Shown in pieces: positions 33,418 through 42,406 of a stretch of DNA of 64,000 bases. Every line of letters starts with the position of its first letter. Position 1 is the first letter of the stretch. Below the pieces are notes generated by a model. It searched no databases and was not told where the DNA came from. It was given only the letters and a program-made list of their open reading frames with translations. The DNA is from Sphingomonas pruni NBRC 15498 (GTDB lineage: Bacteria > Pseudomonadota > Alphaproteobacteria > Sphingomonadales > Sphingomonadaceae): assembly GCF_001598455.1 (NCBI RefSeq), contig NZ_BCYZ01000006.1, positions 61,480 through 125,479 of the forward strand, given 5' to 3'. The position numbers and the translations under genes were made by a program.

Positions 33418-34532
33418 TGGAAGCGGCCGCGCCAAAGGGGCGGCGGGTGTTAATGTTGCTGACCGATGCCTGGGGCGGGCATGGGGGCATCGCGCAATAT
33501 AACCGTGACGTGATCGAGGCTATGTGCCTCGACCCGACGATCGGGGAAATCGTGGCGCTGCCGCGTATCGCTAAATTGCCGCTGGTCAGCGATTTGCCAG
33601 ACAAGCTCGATTTTGATCTTTCGGGGCTCGGTGGGTTCAGGGCCTATATCTACGCAGCAATGCGCGCGATGCGCAGCGGGCGGTATGACCTCGTCTATTG
33701 TGCCCATCTCAACCTGCTGCCGCTGGCGCGCGTCGTCGCGAGCCTTCTCCGCAAGCCGCTGGTTCTCGCCATTTACGGGATTGACGCCTGGGAGCCGAGC
33801 CGGCGCATCTGGTCGCGGCGGCTGGCGAGCTCCGCCGATCATGTGATGTCGATCAGCCAGGTGACGCTAGACCGCTTCCGCTCGTGGGCGCCCTATCCCG
33901 ATGCGGCGACGACCCTGATGCCGAATGCGATCCATCTCGACGAATTCGCCGTCGGACCTAAGAGTAGTGCTTTAGAAAAGCGTTACGGTCTTGCAGGGCG
34001 GAAAGTCATCATGACGTTCGGGCGTTTGGCCGGAAGCGAGCGCTATAAAGGCTTTGACCGTATAATCGAGACGATGCCCGCCATCGTGGCGCGGCGGCCG
34101 GACGCCAGCTACGTGATCGCTGGCGACGGCGAAGATCGCGGACGCCTGGAGCAGAGGGTAAGAGATCTCGGTCTCATCGATCATGTCATCTTCACGGGCA
34201 TGGTGCGCGAGGAAGAGAAGGCTGACCATTATCGCCTGGCCGACGTCTATGCGATGCCGAGCCGGGGTGAGGGATTCGGGTTCGTCCTGCTCGAAGCTAT
34301 GGCCTGCGGCATTCCGTCGATCGGCAGTACTCGCGACGGCACGCGCGAGGCCATGCGCGAGGGCCTGCTCGGCGCCATCGTCGATCCGCAGAATGACGAG
34401 GCCGTGATCGACGCGGTAATAGCCGCCTTCGACTGCCCGCGCGCGATACCTACCGGCCTCGACCATTTCGCGTTTCCGGCGTTCGCCGAGCGATTGACAG
34501 CGATGACCGGTAAGCTGATGGCCGGGGCATGA
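33417..34532 (+). CDS. Glycosyltransferase family 4
   Basis: The 371-aa GT-B fold protein has an N-terminal acceptor domain (DAWGGHGGIAQYNRDVIEAM) and a C-terminal GT4 donor domain (IMTFGRLAGSERYKGFDRII, YVIAGDGEDRGRLE, MPSRGEGFGFVLLEAMACGIP). The E-x7-E motif lies in the last stretch. It sits between two GDP-mannose dehydratase paralogues with 1- and 4-bp overlaps, so its donor is probably a GDP-linked mannose or 6-deoxyhexose. Confidence 0.9.
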   Translation: MEAAAPKGRRVLMLLTDAWGGHGGIAQYNRDVIEAMCLDPTIGEIVALPRIAKLPLVSDLPDKLDFDLSGLGGFRAYIYAAMRAMRSGRYDLVYCAHLNLLPLARVVASLLRKPLVLAIYGIDAWEPSRRIWSRRLASSADHVMSISQVTLDRFRSWAPYPDAATTLMPNAIHLDEFAVGPKSSALEKRYGLAGRKVIMTFGRLAGSERYKGFDRIIETMPAIVARRPDASYVIAGDGEDRGRLEQRVRDLGLIDHVIFTGMVREEEKADHYRLADVYAMPSRGEGFGFVLLEAMACGIPSIGSTRDGTREAMREGLLGAIVDPQNDEAVIDAVIAAFDCPRAIPTGLDHFAFPAFAERLTAMTGKLMAGA

Positions 34533-35488
34533 GCAGGCCCGTGGCGATCATCTGGGGCATTGGCGGTCAAGACGGCGCCTATCTGGCGCGGCTGCTGCTC
34601 GAAAAGGGCTATCGCGTCCACGGTACCAGCCGCGCCACGGGAGTTCCCGTCAACCTGCGGCGTCTCGGCATTGCAGAGGATATCGCGCTTCATGCCGTCG
34701 ATCCGACGGATGCGCCGCGGGTGGGCGAAGCGATCGCTGCGGCTGCGCCCGATGAGATCTATTACCTGGCGAGCCAGAGCTCTGTCGGACGTTCGTTCGC
34801 CGAGCCAGAAGCGACCTTCGCGGGCGCTGCGCTGGGCCTGCTCAACGTTCTCGAGGCGGCGCGGCATAAGGCACCCGCCGCCGCTTTGCTCAACGCCGCA
34901 TCGGGCGACTGTTTCGGCGAGACCGCGACGGCTGCGACCGAAACGACGCGCTTCGCACCGCGCAGCCCCTATGCCGCGGCCAAGTGTAGCGCACACCTGC
35001 TGATCGAGGCCAATCGGGTGGCCTATGGGCAGCGAGTCTGCTCCGCTTTCCTCTTTCCCCACGAATCGCCGCTGCGGCCCGACAGCTTCGTCATTGGAAA
35101 GTTGATGGCGGCGATCCGTCGCTTCGCCGCGGGCGACCGTGCGCCACTCGAATTAGGCGACCTCGGCGTAGTGCGCGACTGGGGATGGGCGCCCGACTTC
35201 GTTGCGGCGATGTGGGCGATGCTCCAGCGCGGCACGCCGGAGGACCTGATCTTGGCGACGGGCACGAGCATGCGGCTAGAGGATTTCGTGGCCGCCGCAT
35301 TCGCGGCGATCGGACTCAACTGGCGCGACCATGTGCAGTGCGTAGCCGGGCTGCACCGACCAGCCGATATCGCCCAACAACGCGCGAATCCCTCGCGCGC
35401 CGCCAAGCTAATTGGCTGGCGGCCGAGCGTGGCGGGCGAGGAATTGCCAAAGCTATTGGTAGCCCAAGCCCTTTCGCAGGCTGCGTGA
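34529..35488 (+). CDS. GDP-mannose 4,6-dehydratase paralogue
   Basis: The 319-aa SDR protein is clearly related to Gmd ([85 protein letters not shown]). It lacks parts of the substrate loop, and the usual STSELFG is changed to AASGDCFGE. It may be a diverged dehydratase or a reductase/epimerase acting on the Gmd product. It is coupled (4-bp overlap) to the glycosyltransferase. Catalytic Tyr and Lys are present. Confidence 0.8.
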   Translation: MSRPVAIIWGIGGQDGAYLARLLLEKGYRVHGTSRATGVPVNLRRLGIAEDIALHAVDPTDAPRVGEAIAAAAPDEIYYLASQSSVGRSFAEPEATFAGAALGLLNVLEAARHKAPAAALLNAASGDCFGETATAATETTRFAPRSPYAAAKCSAHLLIEANRVAYGQRVCSAFLFPHESPLRPDSFVIGKLMAAIRRFAAGDRAPLELGDLGVVRDWGWAPDFVAAMWAMLQRGTPEDLILATGTSMRLEDFVAAAFAAIGLNWRDHVQCVAGLHRPADIAQQRANPSRAAKLIGWRPSVAGEELPKLLVAQALSQAA

Positions 35489-36127
35489 TCATAGTCGGTT
35501 CAGGTGATACAACCTATTACTGAGCTTTCTGACTATCAGCCGCAATGCAACGCCGGCCCGGTCGAATGTGAGATGTGTGGTCCCGGTAAATGGTAGATCG
35601 GGTCTGAGGTAAGGCGTCTGGGTTCTTTCTGCCATATTCTACATTGGGTCGGCATGGCATGAGCCCCCCGAATGCTTTGAGTCCGCGGCCGAAGGTGTAG
35701 GCGGCGGTGAACTTGTCGAGGTGCTGCAGGAGTTGGGCGTGTTGGTCCTATTGGCAGCGTTCGGGATCCAGGCCTGGAGCGCTACGGGCATTCGTCCAAA
35801 GGCTGCGACACGTGGCGTCGAAAAGGCGACCACTACCCCTTGTATCTTGATCGGCAGCGAGGCCGGTCGTGAGTCCTGCTAACCTGTTGCGACGGTCGTC
35901 GAGCTGCCCTTCGTCCATTCGGGGAAAGCCTTTGGTTCATGCCGTGCCGGGAAGCTAGGGCCGTCAGGCTCTCTTTGACTGTGATCGGTCGACAGACCGC
36001 TCCGGTTGCCTGACCCTCCTGCAGAGTACCTCGCGCATAGCGCCTCGTTCCGCTATCGCGTGAAGTATGCCCGAGACCAACTCTCTAGACGCAGATGTCC
36101 CGCGCTGATAACCCGGGTAAGGTGAAC
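35489..36127. other. Gene-poor stretch with transposase remnant
   Basis: The 639-bp region between the gmd-like gene and the acyltransferase contains a decayed IS481-type transposase tail (separate entry) at about 35570-35757 and nothing else I can identify. Composition shifts towards AT at the right-hand end, where the acyltransferase begins. Confidence 0.6.
35570..35757 (-). pseudogene. IS481-type transposase remnant (C-terminus)
   Basis: On the minus strand one frame reads DQHAQLLQHLDKFTAAYTF then GRGLKAFGGLMP, and another frame directly after it reads WQKEPRRLTSDPIYHLPGP. Together they reproduce the C-terminal end of IS481/IS3-type transposases (HAQLQQHLDxFxxAYNFxRRLKTLxGLTP...WxKEPxRFxxDPxHxxPG). 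The frame change and missing N-terminus show it is dead. Confidence 0.72.
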
Positions 36128-37177
36128 ATGGCGTCAGAAATCGGCAGGCGCAGGTTCGCCGCGATCGAAGGATATCGAGGTATAGCCGCCTTAGCCGTTG
36201 CGGCAGGCCATTCGGTAGTTTTCTTCGGCAATTGCGCGCCTTGGCATTCATATTTGGCGGTGGATTTTTTCTTCATCCTAAGCGGAGCCGTCTTGGCTCA
36301 TAGTTACGATGCTCGACTAATGGATGGCCGCTTAAGTCCTTGGGAATTTATCAAGCTTCGCGCACTGCGGCTTTACCCTGTTATCGTAATGGCCACCCTC
36401 GCGGCAATTGTCGTTCATAGTCTTATTTTTGCCGCGCATAGCGGTGCGACGCCGTTTCGTAATTATGGATCATTACTCTGGTCAGGGCTGCTGACTACCC
36501 TGCTCGTTCCGCAGTTTTGGATGGGGGAATTTTATCCGATAAATCAACCGTTTTGGTCACTTCTATTTGAGCTAATTGTCAACGTTTTATTTGTGACTAC
36601 GTTCCGACTATTGTGGGGATGGCGGCTGATCGCGATTATAGCTCTTTCCTATTTAGCGATGATTATTCTAACGCCGTCGTCGAAGAGCTTTGTACAGGGT
36701 TTTCACACCGAATATGCGGCACTCGCGCTCTCTCGGGCAACCTACGGATTTTTTGTCGGGGTCTTCATCTCGCGATCTACTAGGGGAAAGCCCCTCAATG
36801 CCAATGCTCCATTTCTAGCTGGCGCTTTGGTATTGGCAGTGATATTTTGGGCACCTGCGCTCACTGCTGTTCATTTCGATCTTGCTGCGACCTTATTACT
36901 GCTGCCGCCAGTCGCGTGGCTAGCTGTGAAGATCGAACCTGTCGGAATTTTGGAGAGTTCGGCACGATTCATGGGCAAGGTCTCTTACCCCCTATACGCG
37001 TTCAACTTGCCGTTTGTGCTTTTCGCTGCTGCCTGCGTAAAAGTAGCCGGGTTGCGGACGGTGGCGGCCGGTTGGCTAATTGGTGTCGCTTTCCTGTTGG
37101 CGTCTGTTCTGACAGCTTACGCGGTCGATCGCTTAGCTGACGAGCCGCTACGAGCGCGGCTGAAAAAAATCCTTTAA
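36128..37177 (+). CDS. Acyltransferase 3 family protein (OafA-like)
   Basis: A protein of about 349 aa with the acyltransferase-3 start IEGYRGIAALAVAAGHSVVFF (R and H of the RGIAxxxVxxxH motif), AVDFFFILSGAVLAHSY, and about 10 membrane helices. Such enzymes add acetyl or other acyl groups to sugars in the membrane. I prefer the ATG at 36128 with AAGGTG 5 nt upstream; an ATG at 36095 is in frame. The gene is visibly AT-richer than its neighbours and is flanked by an IS481 remnant and an intact IS3 element, which suggests horizontal gain. Confidence 0.88.
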   Translation: MASEIGRRRFAAIEGYRGIAALAVAAGHSVVFFGNCAPWHSYLAVDFFFILSGAVLAHSYDARLMDGRLSPWEFIKLRALRLYPVIVMATLAAIVVHSLIFAAHSGATPFRNYGSLLWSGLLTTLLVPQFWMGEFYPINQPFWSLLFELIVNVLFVTTFRLLWGWRLIAIIALSYLAMIILTPSSKSFVQGFHTEYAALALSRATYGFFVGVFISRSTRGKPLNANAPFLAGALVLAVIFWAPALTAVHFDLAATLLLLPPVAWLAVKIEPVGILESSARFMGKVSYPLYAFNLPFVLFAAACVKVAGLRTVAAGWLIGVAFLLASVLTAYAVDRLADEPLRARLKKIL

Positions 37178-37559
37178 ATGATGCCACGTCCGTTGGTCGG
37201 GGTGAGTTGCGCTTGGTTTTTGCGGACGCGTGGCTAGCCAATCTTGGCCTGCTTCTCAGCGTAGCTGGCACTGAGATAGCGCAGAATCAAGTGCCTCGGC
37301 ACCGAGTTTAGAAGCGCTCATTATGATCGGCCAGATCTGCGATTATCTGCTGGCAGGAACAATATTGGTTTGCTCCCCACAGAGATGTGACCGATCGAGT
37401 ATAGTCCAAAAGCGGGCGTACGGAATAAATTGAAGCATGTTCAGCTAAAGGCAGATTATCGCGAGAACTAAAAGCCCGGGACGGCGGCGGCACACCTATG
37501 CCGTAGGGTGGTTCGTCGACCTTCTAAAAGTAGAAGTCGACGTACGGCGCGCTGCAGTT
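37178..37559. other. Intergenic region left of the IS3 element
   Basis: The 382 bp have no supportable gene. An imperfect hairpin (GTCGACcTTCTA / TAGAAGTCGAC, 37515-37541) ends about 18 bp before the IS3 end; it could be the acyltransferase terminator (no T-run) or a structured insertion target. Confidence 0.5.
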
Positions 37560-37612
37560 TGACGTCCTCCCTATTTTTTCATCCATGTTGAGTGAGAGTT
37601 TTCCGGCCCTTT
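37560..37612. repeat. Left terminal inverted repeat of the IS3 element
   Basis: 53 bp, starting TGACGTCCTCCC, perfectly complementary to 38787-38839. It is longer than the 20-40 bp usual in the family, possibly because it is perfect beyond the transposase binding site. Confidence 0.9.
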
Positions 37613-37638
37613 GACGTTTCTGAGCAAGGAGCTGGGAT

Positions 37639-37905
37639 ATGAAGAAGTCGCGTTATTCAGAAGAGCAGATTGCGTTCGCGCTGAAGCAAGCGGAGGCGGG
37701 AACACCGGTCGCCGAGGTGATCCGCCGGATGGGGGTGTCGGAACAGACCTTCTACCGGTGGAAGAAGGTATATGGCGGGCTGGGCGTGGGCGAGCTGCGC
37801 CGGGTGAAGCAGCTCGAGGACGAGAACCGCAAGCTCAAGCAGCTGGTCGCCGACCTGAGTCTCGACAAGCACATCCTCCAGGATGTTCTGGCAAAAAAGC
37901 TCTGA
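37639..37905 (+). CDS. IS3 family transposase OrfA
   Basis: The 88-aa protein has a helix-turn-helix domain (EEQIAFALKQAEAGTPVAEV, MGVSEQTFYRWKKVYGG) followed by a leucine-zipper-like coiled coil (LEDENRKLKQLVADLSLDKH). It binds the terminal repeats and, fused to OrfB by frameshifting, forms the active transposase. It starts with ATG and is preceded by AAGGAG. Confidence 0.93.
   Translation: MKKSRYSEEQIAFALKQAEAGTPVAEVIRRMGVSEQTFYRWKKVYGGLGVGELRRVKQLEDENRKLKQLVADLSLDKHILQDVLAKKL
37893..37899 (+). promoter_or_regulatory. Programmed -1 frameshift slippery site of the IS3 transposase
   Basis: The heptamer A AAA AAG lies in the OrfA frame (GCA AAA AAG CTC TGA), 3 nt before the orfA stop codon. 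Slipping back one base joins OrfA to OrfB (continuing ALTPGRRRE), the standard way IS3 elements make OrfAB. Confidence 0.85.
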
Positions 37906-38768
37906 CGCCTGGGCGTCGGCGCGAGATCGTCGCGCACGTCCAGGCGTCCCAGGGTGTCAGCGAGAGGCGCAGTTGCCTTGCGCTGGGTGTTGACCGCTCG
38001 TCGGTGCGATACGTGTCGCACAAGTCGGATCAGGCGCCGTTGCGTCTGCGTATCCGCGATCTGGCGGCTGCGCGGATGCGGTACGGTTACTTCCGCATCT
38101 ACATCCTGTTGCGCCGGGAGGGGTGGTTGGTGAACCATAAACGGGTTTACCGGCTTTATCGGGAAGATGGCTTGAGCCTGCGGCTCAGGCGCCCTCGTCG
38201 CAACGTCAGCGCTGCGCAGCGTGAGCGTCAACCGGCGGCCGCGGGGCCGAACGAGATGTGGTCGATGGACTTTGTCTCGGATGCGCTGTTCGACGGTCGC
38301 CGGCTGCGGGCGCTGACGGTGGTTGACGCGTTCACACGAGAGGCGCTGGCGATCGACGTCGACCAGGGTATCAAGGGTGAGCAGGTGGTCGAGACTATGG
38401 TGCGGATCGCATCGGTGCGTGGCGCACCCAAGACCATCCGCGTCGACAACGGTCCCGAGTTTATCTCGAAGGTGCTCGACCGCTGGGCATACGAAAACGG
38501 CGTCACGCTCGACTTCTCGCGGCCCGGTAAGCCGACCGACAATGCCTTTGTGGAGTCGTTCAATGGTCGCCTGCGTGACGAGTGCTTGAACGCCCACTGG
38601 TTCCTGTCGCTAGCCGACGCCCGGGCCAAGATCGAGGCCTGGCGGCGAGACTATAATGAGAGCCGTCCTCACACGGCTCTTGGCTGGCTGACGCCAGCCG
38701 AATATGCTGCATCCGCCGGGATTAATCCCGGCGGATGCAGGCCGGAAGCTCGCATCATGCCTGGATGA
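37899..38768 (+). CDS. IS3 family transposase OrfB (DDE integrase part of OrfAB)
   Basis: About 289 aa from the frameshift onward. It has the HTH_21 region (YGYFRIYILLRREGWLVNHKRVYRLYREDGL) and the rve integrase core: WSMDFVSDAL (first D), IRVDNGPEFIS (second D) and GKPTDNAFVESFNGRLRDECL (E). All three catalytic acids are present and the C-terminus is complete, so it looks functional. It is expressed as an OrfAB fusion starting at 37639. Confidence 0.93.
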   Translation, partial: ALTPGRRREIVAHVQASQGVSERRSCLALGVDRSSVRYVSHKSDQAPLRLRIRDLAAARMRYGYFRIYILLRREGWLVNHKRVYRLYREDGLSLRLRRPRRNVSAAQRERQPAAAGPNEMWSMDFVSDALFDGRRLRALTVVDAFTREALAIDVDQGIKGEQVVETMVRIASVRGAPKTIRVDNGPEFISKVLDRWAYENGVTLDFSRPGKPTDNAFVESFNGRLRDECLNAHWFLSLADARAKIEAWRRDYNESRPHTALGWLTPAEYAASAGINPGGCRPEARIMPG

Positions 38769-38786
38769 AAAACCGGGGGACCCTCA

Positions 38787-38839
38787 AAAGGGCCGGAAAA
38801 CTCTCACTCAACATGGATGAAAAAATAGGGAGGACGTCA
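38787..38839. repeat. Right terminal inverted repeat of the IS3 element
   Basis: 53 bp ending ...GGGAGGACGTCA, perfectly complementary to the left repeat at 37560-37612. Confidence 0.9.
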
Positions 38840-38842
38840 CCG

Positions 38843-39616
38843 TCAACGCCTAAAGAGGTTTCTTGCACTCCGGGCTAGCGTTAAAACGACGTGGCCGCCC
38901 GGAATCGCTCCGATCCGCTGAATCAACTGCTCACGCTTGGCGCCAGGATTAAACGAATAAGCTTCACCAATGTGTCTAAAGGTTTCGGGTCCCCGCTTTA
39001 CCGCAACGACCATATCAGCGCGCGTCGACACTGCACGGTTCATGGCTAGCTCCATCTTGGTCATCGGAATGCCCTCGGCATAATAACCAACGATATCGTG
39101 GAAGTTCCGTCGCTTGACGTGGGGCGTATCGGTATAAACACCGCGAGCAACGCTCTCGATCTCGCCATTGTCGTTGAGATCTGGAATCAGTATATCAAAT
39201 TGAGATCCATCTACTTCGCGCGTTTCCGCTACCGCAAGGTTGCTGCGCTCGCGAAAAGCTATCATTCCAATGTCTGGATGACATTGCAATGTGCGGATCA
39301 CATCTCTAAGGAAATCTGGTTCTCCAACGAAGAGCCAGTCATCCTGTAACTGCAGGATGAAGTCGCCGGACGCGGCTCGGACACCCTTGTTGGTGTTAGC
39401 TCCCAATCCTTGGTTCCGCGTCGCGCAGAGGCTCACATCAAAACTGAGCCCGCGAATGATCGCTTGGTGGAATTCGTGGCTTGCGTCATCACAGAGGATC
39501 AATTCCAATCGGTCGCGGGGATAATTTATTCGTGCGAGAAATGATTCGTAGGTCGCGACTAGCGTGTGAGCACGATTGTAGGTCAGGAAGAGAACTGATA
39601 CCTTAGGCAATATCAT
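38843..39616 (-). CDS. Glycosyltransferase family 2
   Basis: A protein of about 257 aa with a GT-A fold start (KVSVLFLTYNRAHTLVATYE), ELILCDDASHEFH and LQLQDDWLFVGEP, where DD is the metal-binding motif. It is the last gene of the long minus-strand operon, and its start overlaps the flippase stop by 4 bp (ATGA). Its stop codon is only 3 bp from the right end of an IS3 element, so the original C-terminus may have been altered. An ATG at 39736 lies upstream, but 39616 (MILPKVS) fits the fold. Confidence 0.87.
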   Translation of the reverse strand: MILPKVSVLFLTYNRAHTLVATYESFLARINYPRDRLELILCDDASHEFHQAIIRGLSFDVSLCATRNQGLGANTNKGVRAASGDFILQLQDDWLFVGEPDFLRDVIRTLQCHPDIGMIAFRERSNLAVAETREVDGSQFDILIPDLNDNGEIESVARGVYTDTPHVKRRNFHDIVGYYAEGIPMTKMELAMNRAVSTRADMVVAVKRGPETFRHIGEAYSFNPGAKREQLIQRIGAIPGGHVVLTLARSARNLFRR

Positions 39617-41139
39617 GCCCTGCGCTCCTTGAGTAAGTTGCGGATCGGAAGGAGCGGGAGCGCCGCGATCGCCAGATAAGGCAGCGCTAAGATTAGTGAT
39701 GCAATCAGCAATGCGTCTCCTCCACCGCCCAACCAATTGATAAGCCAGCGCGTGACCAGAAACGCCCCGGCCGCGAGTGCACCGGCGGCTAATGTGCGTA
39801 GGGTTTCGCGCAAAATTGTCATGACGCGTAGTTGTCCGCCAATTGCTAATGCCATTGGTAGGGCGAGACCTACCAATTCGCCCAAGAAGGCGGCAGCGCT
39901 AATCCGTAGCAGTTCGCTCTGCCCAGTCAGCAGAACATAAATTAAAGCGGCCGCGGGCAACTGGGCGAACATCCCGGTAGTCCATATTCGGGGCGTATTG
40001 CGGTACTGCAGGAACGACGCTGCGATCAGATAGGTGGGCGCTAACACCAAGGGGGCGAGCATGATGGCTAGGATGAGAGGGTCGAACAAACCCGATTTAC
40101 CGGTCCAAAGCCGGACGAAAATTTCTCCTCCGGCGAGCAGCGCACCAGCTATGCAGGCCGCAGTCGCAGCAATCTGCCATCCTATCAGGTCGAGTAGGCG
40201 CTCCGCCACACCTTCCTCGCCGCGAATCGCGAGGCGTGCGGCTTCCATGCCGAGCACGTTCGTGACCTTAATGATGATGGTCCGAATGACGTTGCTCAGC
40301 GTCCGCAAGAGCACAAAGATGGCGAGCACGCTAGAGCCCGCGGCGGTATGGCTGTTGAGTAATAGGATTGGTCCCTGATTTAAAATAGTTATGGGGATGT
40401 AGGGGGCAGCGAACGCGAGGGACGTACGAAGCGCGCCTCGCATGTCTTCGGAGAGGGGGGACCGGAAGCGATAGCGGTAGTGTGGCATCGTTCGGGTGAT
40501 GTCCGCCATCATAAGAAATAGACCTAAGCATGTACCAAACGTATGGCCAGCCGCAGCACCGACGAGGTTGCGGCCGATCAGCAACCCGAGGATTGTCCCG
40601 AGAATCCGCAGTAGATCGACGAAAGCATTGATCGTGCTTCCACGGGCAAAACGCAAGTTAGCGCGGTAGACCGACATCGCGTTTGCGAAGACCAGTTTAA
40701 CTCCTGTCGCGATAACTAAAAGGCCAAGCACCAGGGGCGCTTCCGTATCGAATTGGCGAGCATTTAAGCCGACGAAATTCTGCAGTGATGGGGAGATCGC
40801 TATGATCATTCCGCCTAGAGCGGCAACACTGCCGATGATTAGAAAAATGGTGTTTGCCCGCTGATAAAGCCGGACTGATAATGCCAGATTGTCACGTTCG
40901 CGGGCGTGCACCACCATGTTGGAGAAGTTCATCAAGCAGCCGAAATCGAGCACTGACAGCAGCGCCGATAGCGACATCGCAACAGACCAATATTCGAACC
41001 CGGCGACTCCCAGCACACGCAGAGCCAGTCCGGTGAGGAAGAGGCGGTCAATGAAACTGGTCATGACCGATAGGAATTGCGTTACAACATCGAGGCCAAC
41101 GCGGAACGCGCCTGAAGGCGCACCCAATCGTGCAATCAT
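39613..41139 (-). CDS. wzx: Oligosaccharide flippase family protein (Wzx-like)
   Basis: The 508-aa polytopic protein has about 12-14 membrane helices over its whole length, in the MATE/MOP arrangement of polysaccharide flippases (SVLDFGCLMNFSNMVVHARE near the N-terminus). Wzx moves lipid-linked repeat units to the periplasmic side. It is within a run of glycosyltransferases and overlaps the following GT2 gene by 4 bp. Weak sequence conservation is normal in this family. Confidence 0.85.
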   Translation of the reverse strand: MIARLGAPSGAFRVGLDVVTQFLSVMTSFIDRLFLTGLALRVLGVAGFEYWSVAMSLSALLSVLDFGCLMNFSNMVVHARERDNLALSVRLYQRANTIFLIIGSVAALGGMIIAISPSLQNFVGLNARQFDTEAPLVLGLLVIATGVKLVFANAMSVYRANLRFARGSTINAFVDLLRILGTILGLLIGRNLVGAAAGHTFGTCLGLFLMMADITRTMPHYRYRFRSPLSEDMRGALRTSLAFAAPYIPITILNQGPILLLNSHTAAGSSVLAIFVLLRTLSNVIRTIIIKVTNVLGMEAARLAIRGEEGVAERLLDLIGWQIAATAACIAGALLAGGEIFVRLWTGKSGLFDPLILAIMLAPLVLAPTYLIAASFLQYRNTPRIWTTGMFAQLPAAALIYVLLTGQSELLRISAAAFLGELVGLALPMALAIGGQLRVMTILRETLRTLAAGALAAGAFLVTRWLINWLGGGGDALLIASLILALPYLAIAALPLLPIRNLLKERRA

Positions 41140-41245
41140 CGCTTCATGACCAGTCCCGACGTCGAGTAGGAATGTATTGCACCGCTCTCGATGCCTAGTA
41201 ATCGAATTCTAGATGCGCGCTGTAGCATGATGGCGAGTCTCGTCA

Positions 41246-42406
41246 TTAGCTGCTGCCCCCGGGTGAAGCGCTCCTGATGGTCAAGCTATGGAAAAGTTCG
41301 GCCATGTCGGCGCGCGCTGTGGAGGTCGCGACGAAATGTTCGGCCATTGCCCGTGCGCCAGCACGCCAAGCGGAGTATTCAGTCGGCGCCATCGCGGCGA
41401 GCCGTTCGATTGCCGCAGCGAGTGCGGTTGGATTCGGGAGCGGAATGTCGAACCCCGCATTGGCTGCCTCGAGATCCTGCCACGGAGTGCGATCTCCAAT
41501 GAGGACCGGGGTGCCGGCGCACAACGCTTCGAAGATCGCATGACCGAAATTCTCCGAGCGTGATGGCATGAACATCACTTCCTGCGCCGCCATTGCGGCG
41601 GGAACCGTTTCATTCCTAAGTTCGCCTTCGCGGTGCGCGGTGACGTTGGAGGGTAGGGCGGAGATCAATTCTTGGCAACGCGTCCAATAGGCCGCATCAC
41701 TAATCGGACCATAGATGGTGAGGTGGACACGCTTTTTGACGAGCGCCAAGGCTTCCAGCGCTACGTCGAGACCCTTGACCGGTGAGATGCGGCCGAGAAA
41801 AGCAAGACGGAATAGGTTCCCGGGCTCATAAGGGGGCAGCGGGAAGAGGGGGCGAACATTGGTGATTTGCTCAATCCGGTTTTTCGGAAAGAGTTTGCGC
41901 GTGTCGGCCTTCTCACTGTCGCTGGTGACATGGAAGACTATGTCGCGCGCTAACCCGAACACTTTCACCACGGCGTGATAAAGGGTTTTACGAGCTTTCT
42001 TCAATCCCAGCGCCCCAGATGAGAATTCGCCACGCGGAGAAAGTATTATCGGCGTTTGTGGTATCTTGCGGCAACGCCGCCCCACAAGAAGCGGAATGGT
42101 AAATTCCCTGTCGAAGAAACTATTGGTGAACACTACGTCGTGGGGCGTCTCGCGAAGCAATTGAGCGAGTCCTGTCGCGCCGCGCCGGCTAACGGGCAAA
42201 TAGTGTATGTTTGCCCAGCCAAGGTCCCGCCAGCCGTCGCTCGGTACTAGTGGCTCAGCAGCGCCGACTGGCCGGTCGCGCGCGACGAGAAGGAAGTCGA
42301 AGCTATCAGCGAGTGTCTCGCACATGGCCCTTACACTCAGGTTTGGGCCGGCCGATTCGTGACCGGGCCAGAAGGCACCGATCAACACCAAGATGCGAGG
42401 CTTCAC
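41246..42406 (-). CDS. Glycosyltransferase family 4
   Basis: The 386-aa GT-B protein has an N-terminal domain (RILVLIGAFWPGHESAGPNL) and a GT4 donor domain (LAFLGRISPVKGLDVALEAL, MPSRSENFGHAIFEALCAG). The GTG start at 42406 overlaps the stop of the upstream GT2 gene by 4 bp; a longer ATG frame reaches 42457. A 106-bp gap separates it from wzx. The acceptor and sugar are unknown. Confidence 0.88.
   Translation of the reverse strand: MKPRILVLIGAFWPGHESAGPNLSVRAMCETLADSFDFLLVARDRPVGAAEPLVPSDGWRDLGWANIHYLPVSRRGATGLAQLLRETPHDVVFTNSFFDREFTIPLLVGRRCRKIPQTPIILSPRGEFSSGALGLKKARKTLYHAVVKVFGLARDIVFHVTSDSEKADTRKLFPKNRIEQITNVRPLFPLPPYEPGNLFRLAFLGRISPVKGLDVALEALALVKKRVHLTIYGPISDAAYWTRCQELISALPSNVTAHREGELRNETVPAAMAAQEVMFMPSRSENFGHAIFEALCAGTPVLIGDRTPWQDLEAANAGFDIPLPNPTALAAAIERLAAMAPTEYSAWRAGARAMAEHFVATSTARADMAELFHSLTIRSASPGGSS

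Larger units (their letters stand above)
37560..38839 (+). mobile_element. Complete IS3 family insertion sequence (IS407-like group)
   Basis: A 1280-bp element with 53-bp perfect terminal inverted repeats (37560-37612 and 38787-38839) with TG...CA ends. It contains the two overlapping frames orfA and orfB and an A6G slippery site. Organisation and protein motifs are those of IS3 family elements. Both ORFs and both ends are intact, so it is probably mobile. I find no clear target duplication; the palindromic GACGTC at each tip makes the exact boundaries ambiguous. The right end is 3 bp from the stop codon of a glycosyltransferase gene. Confidence 0.92.
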
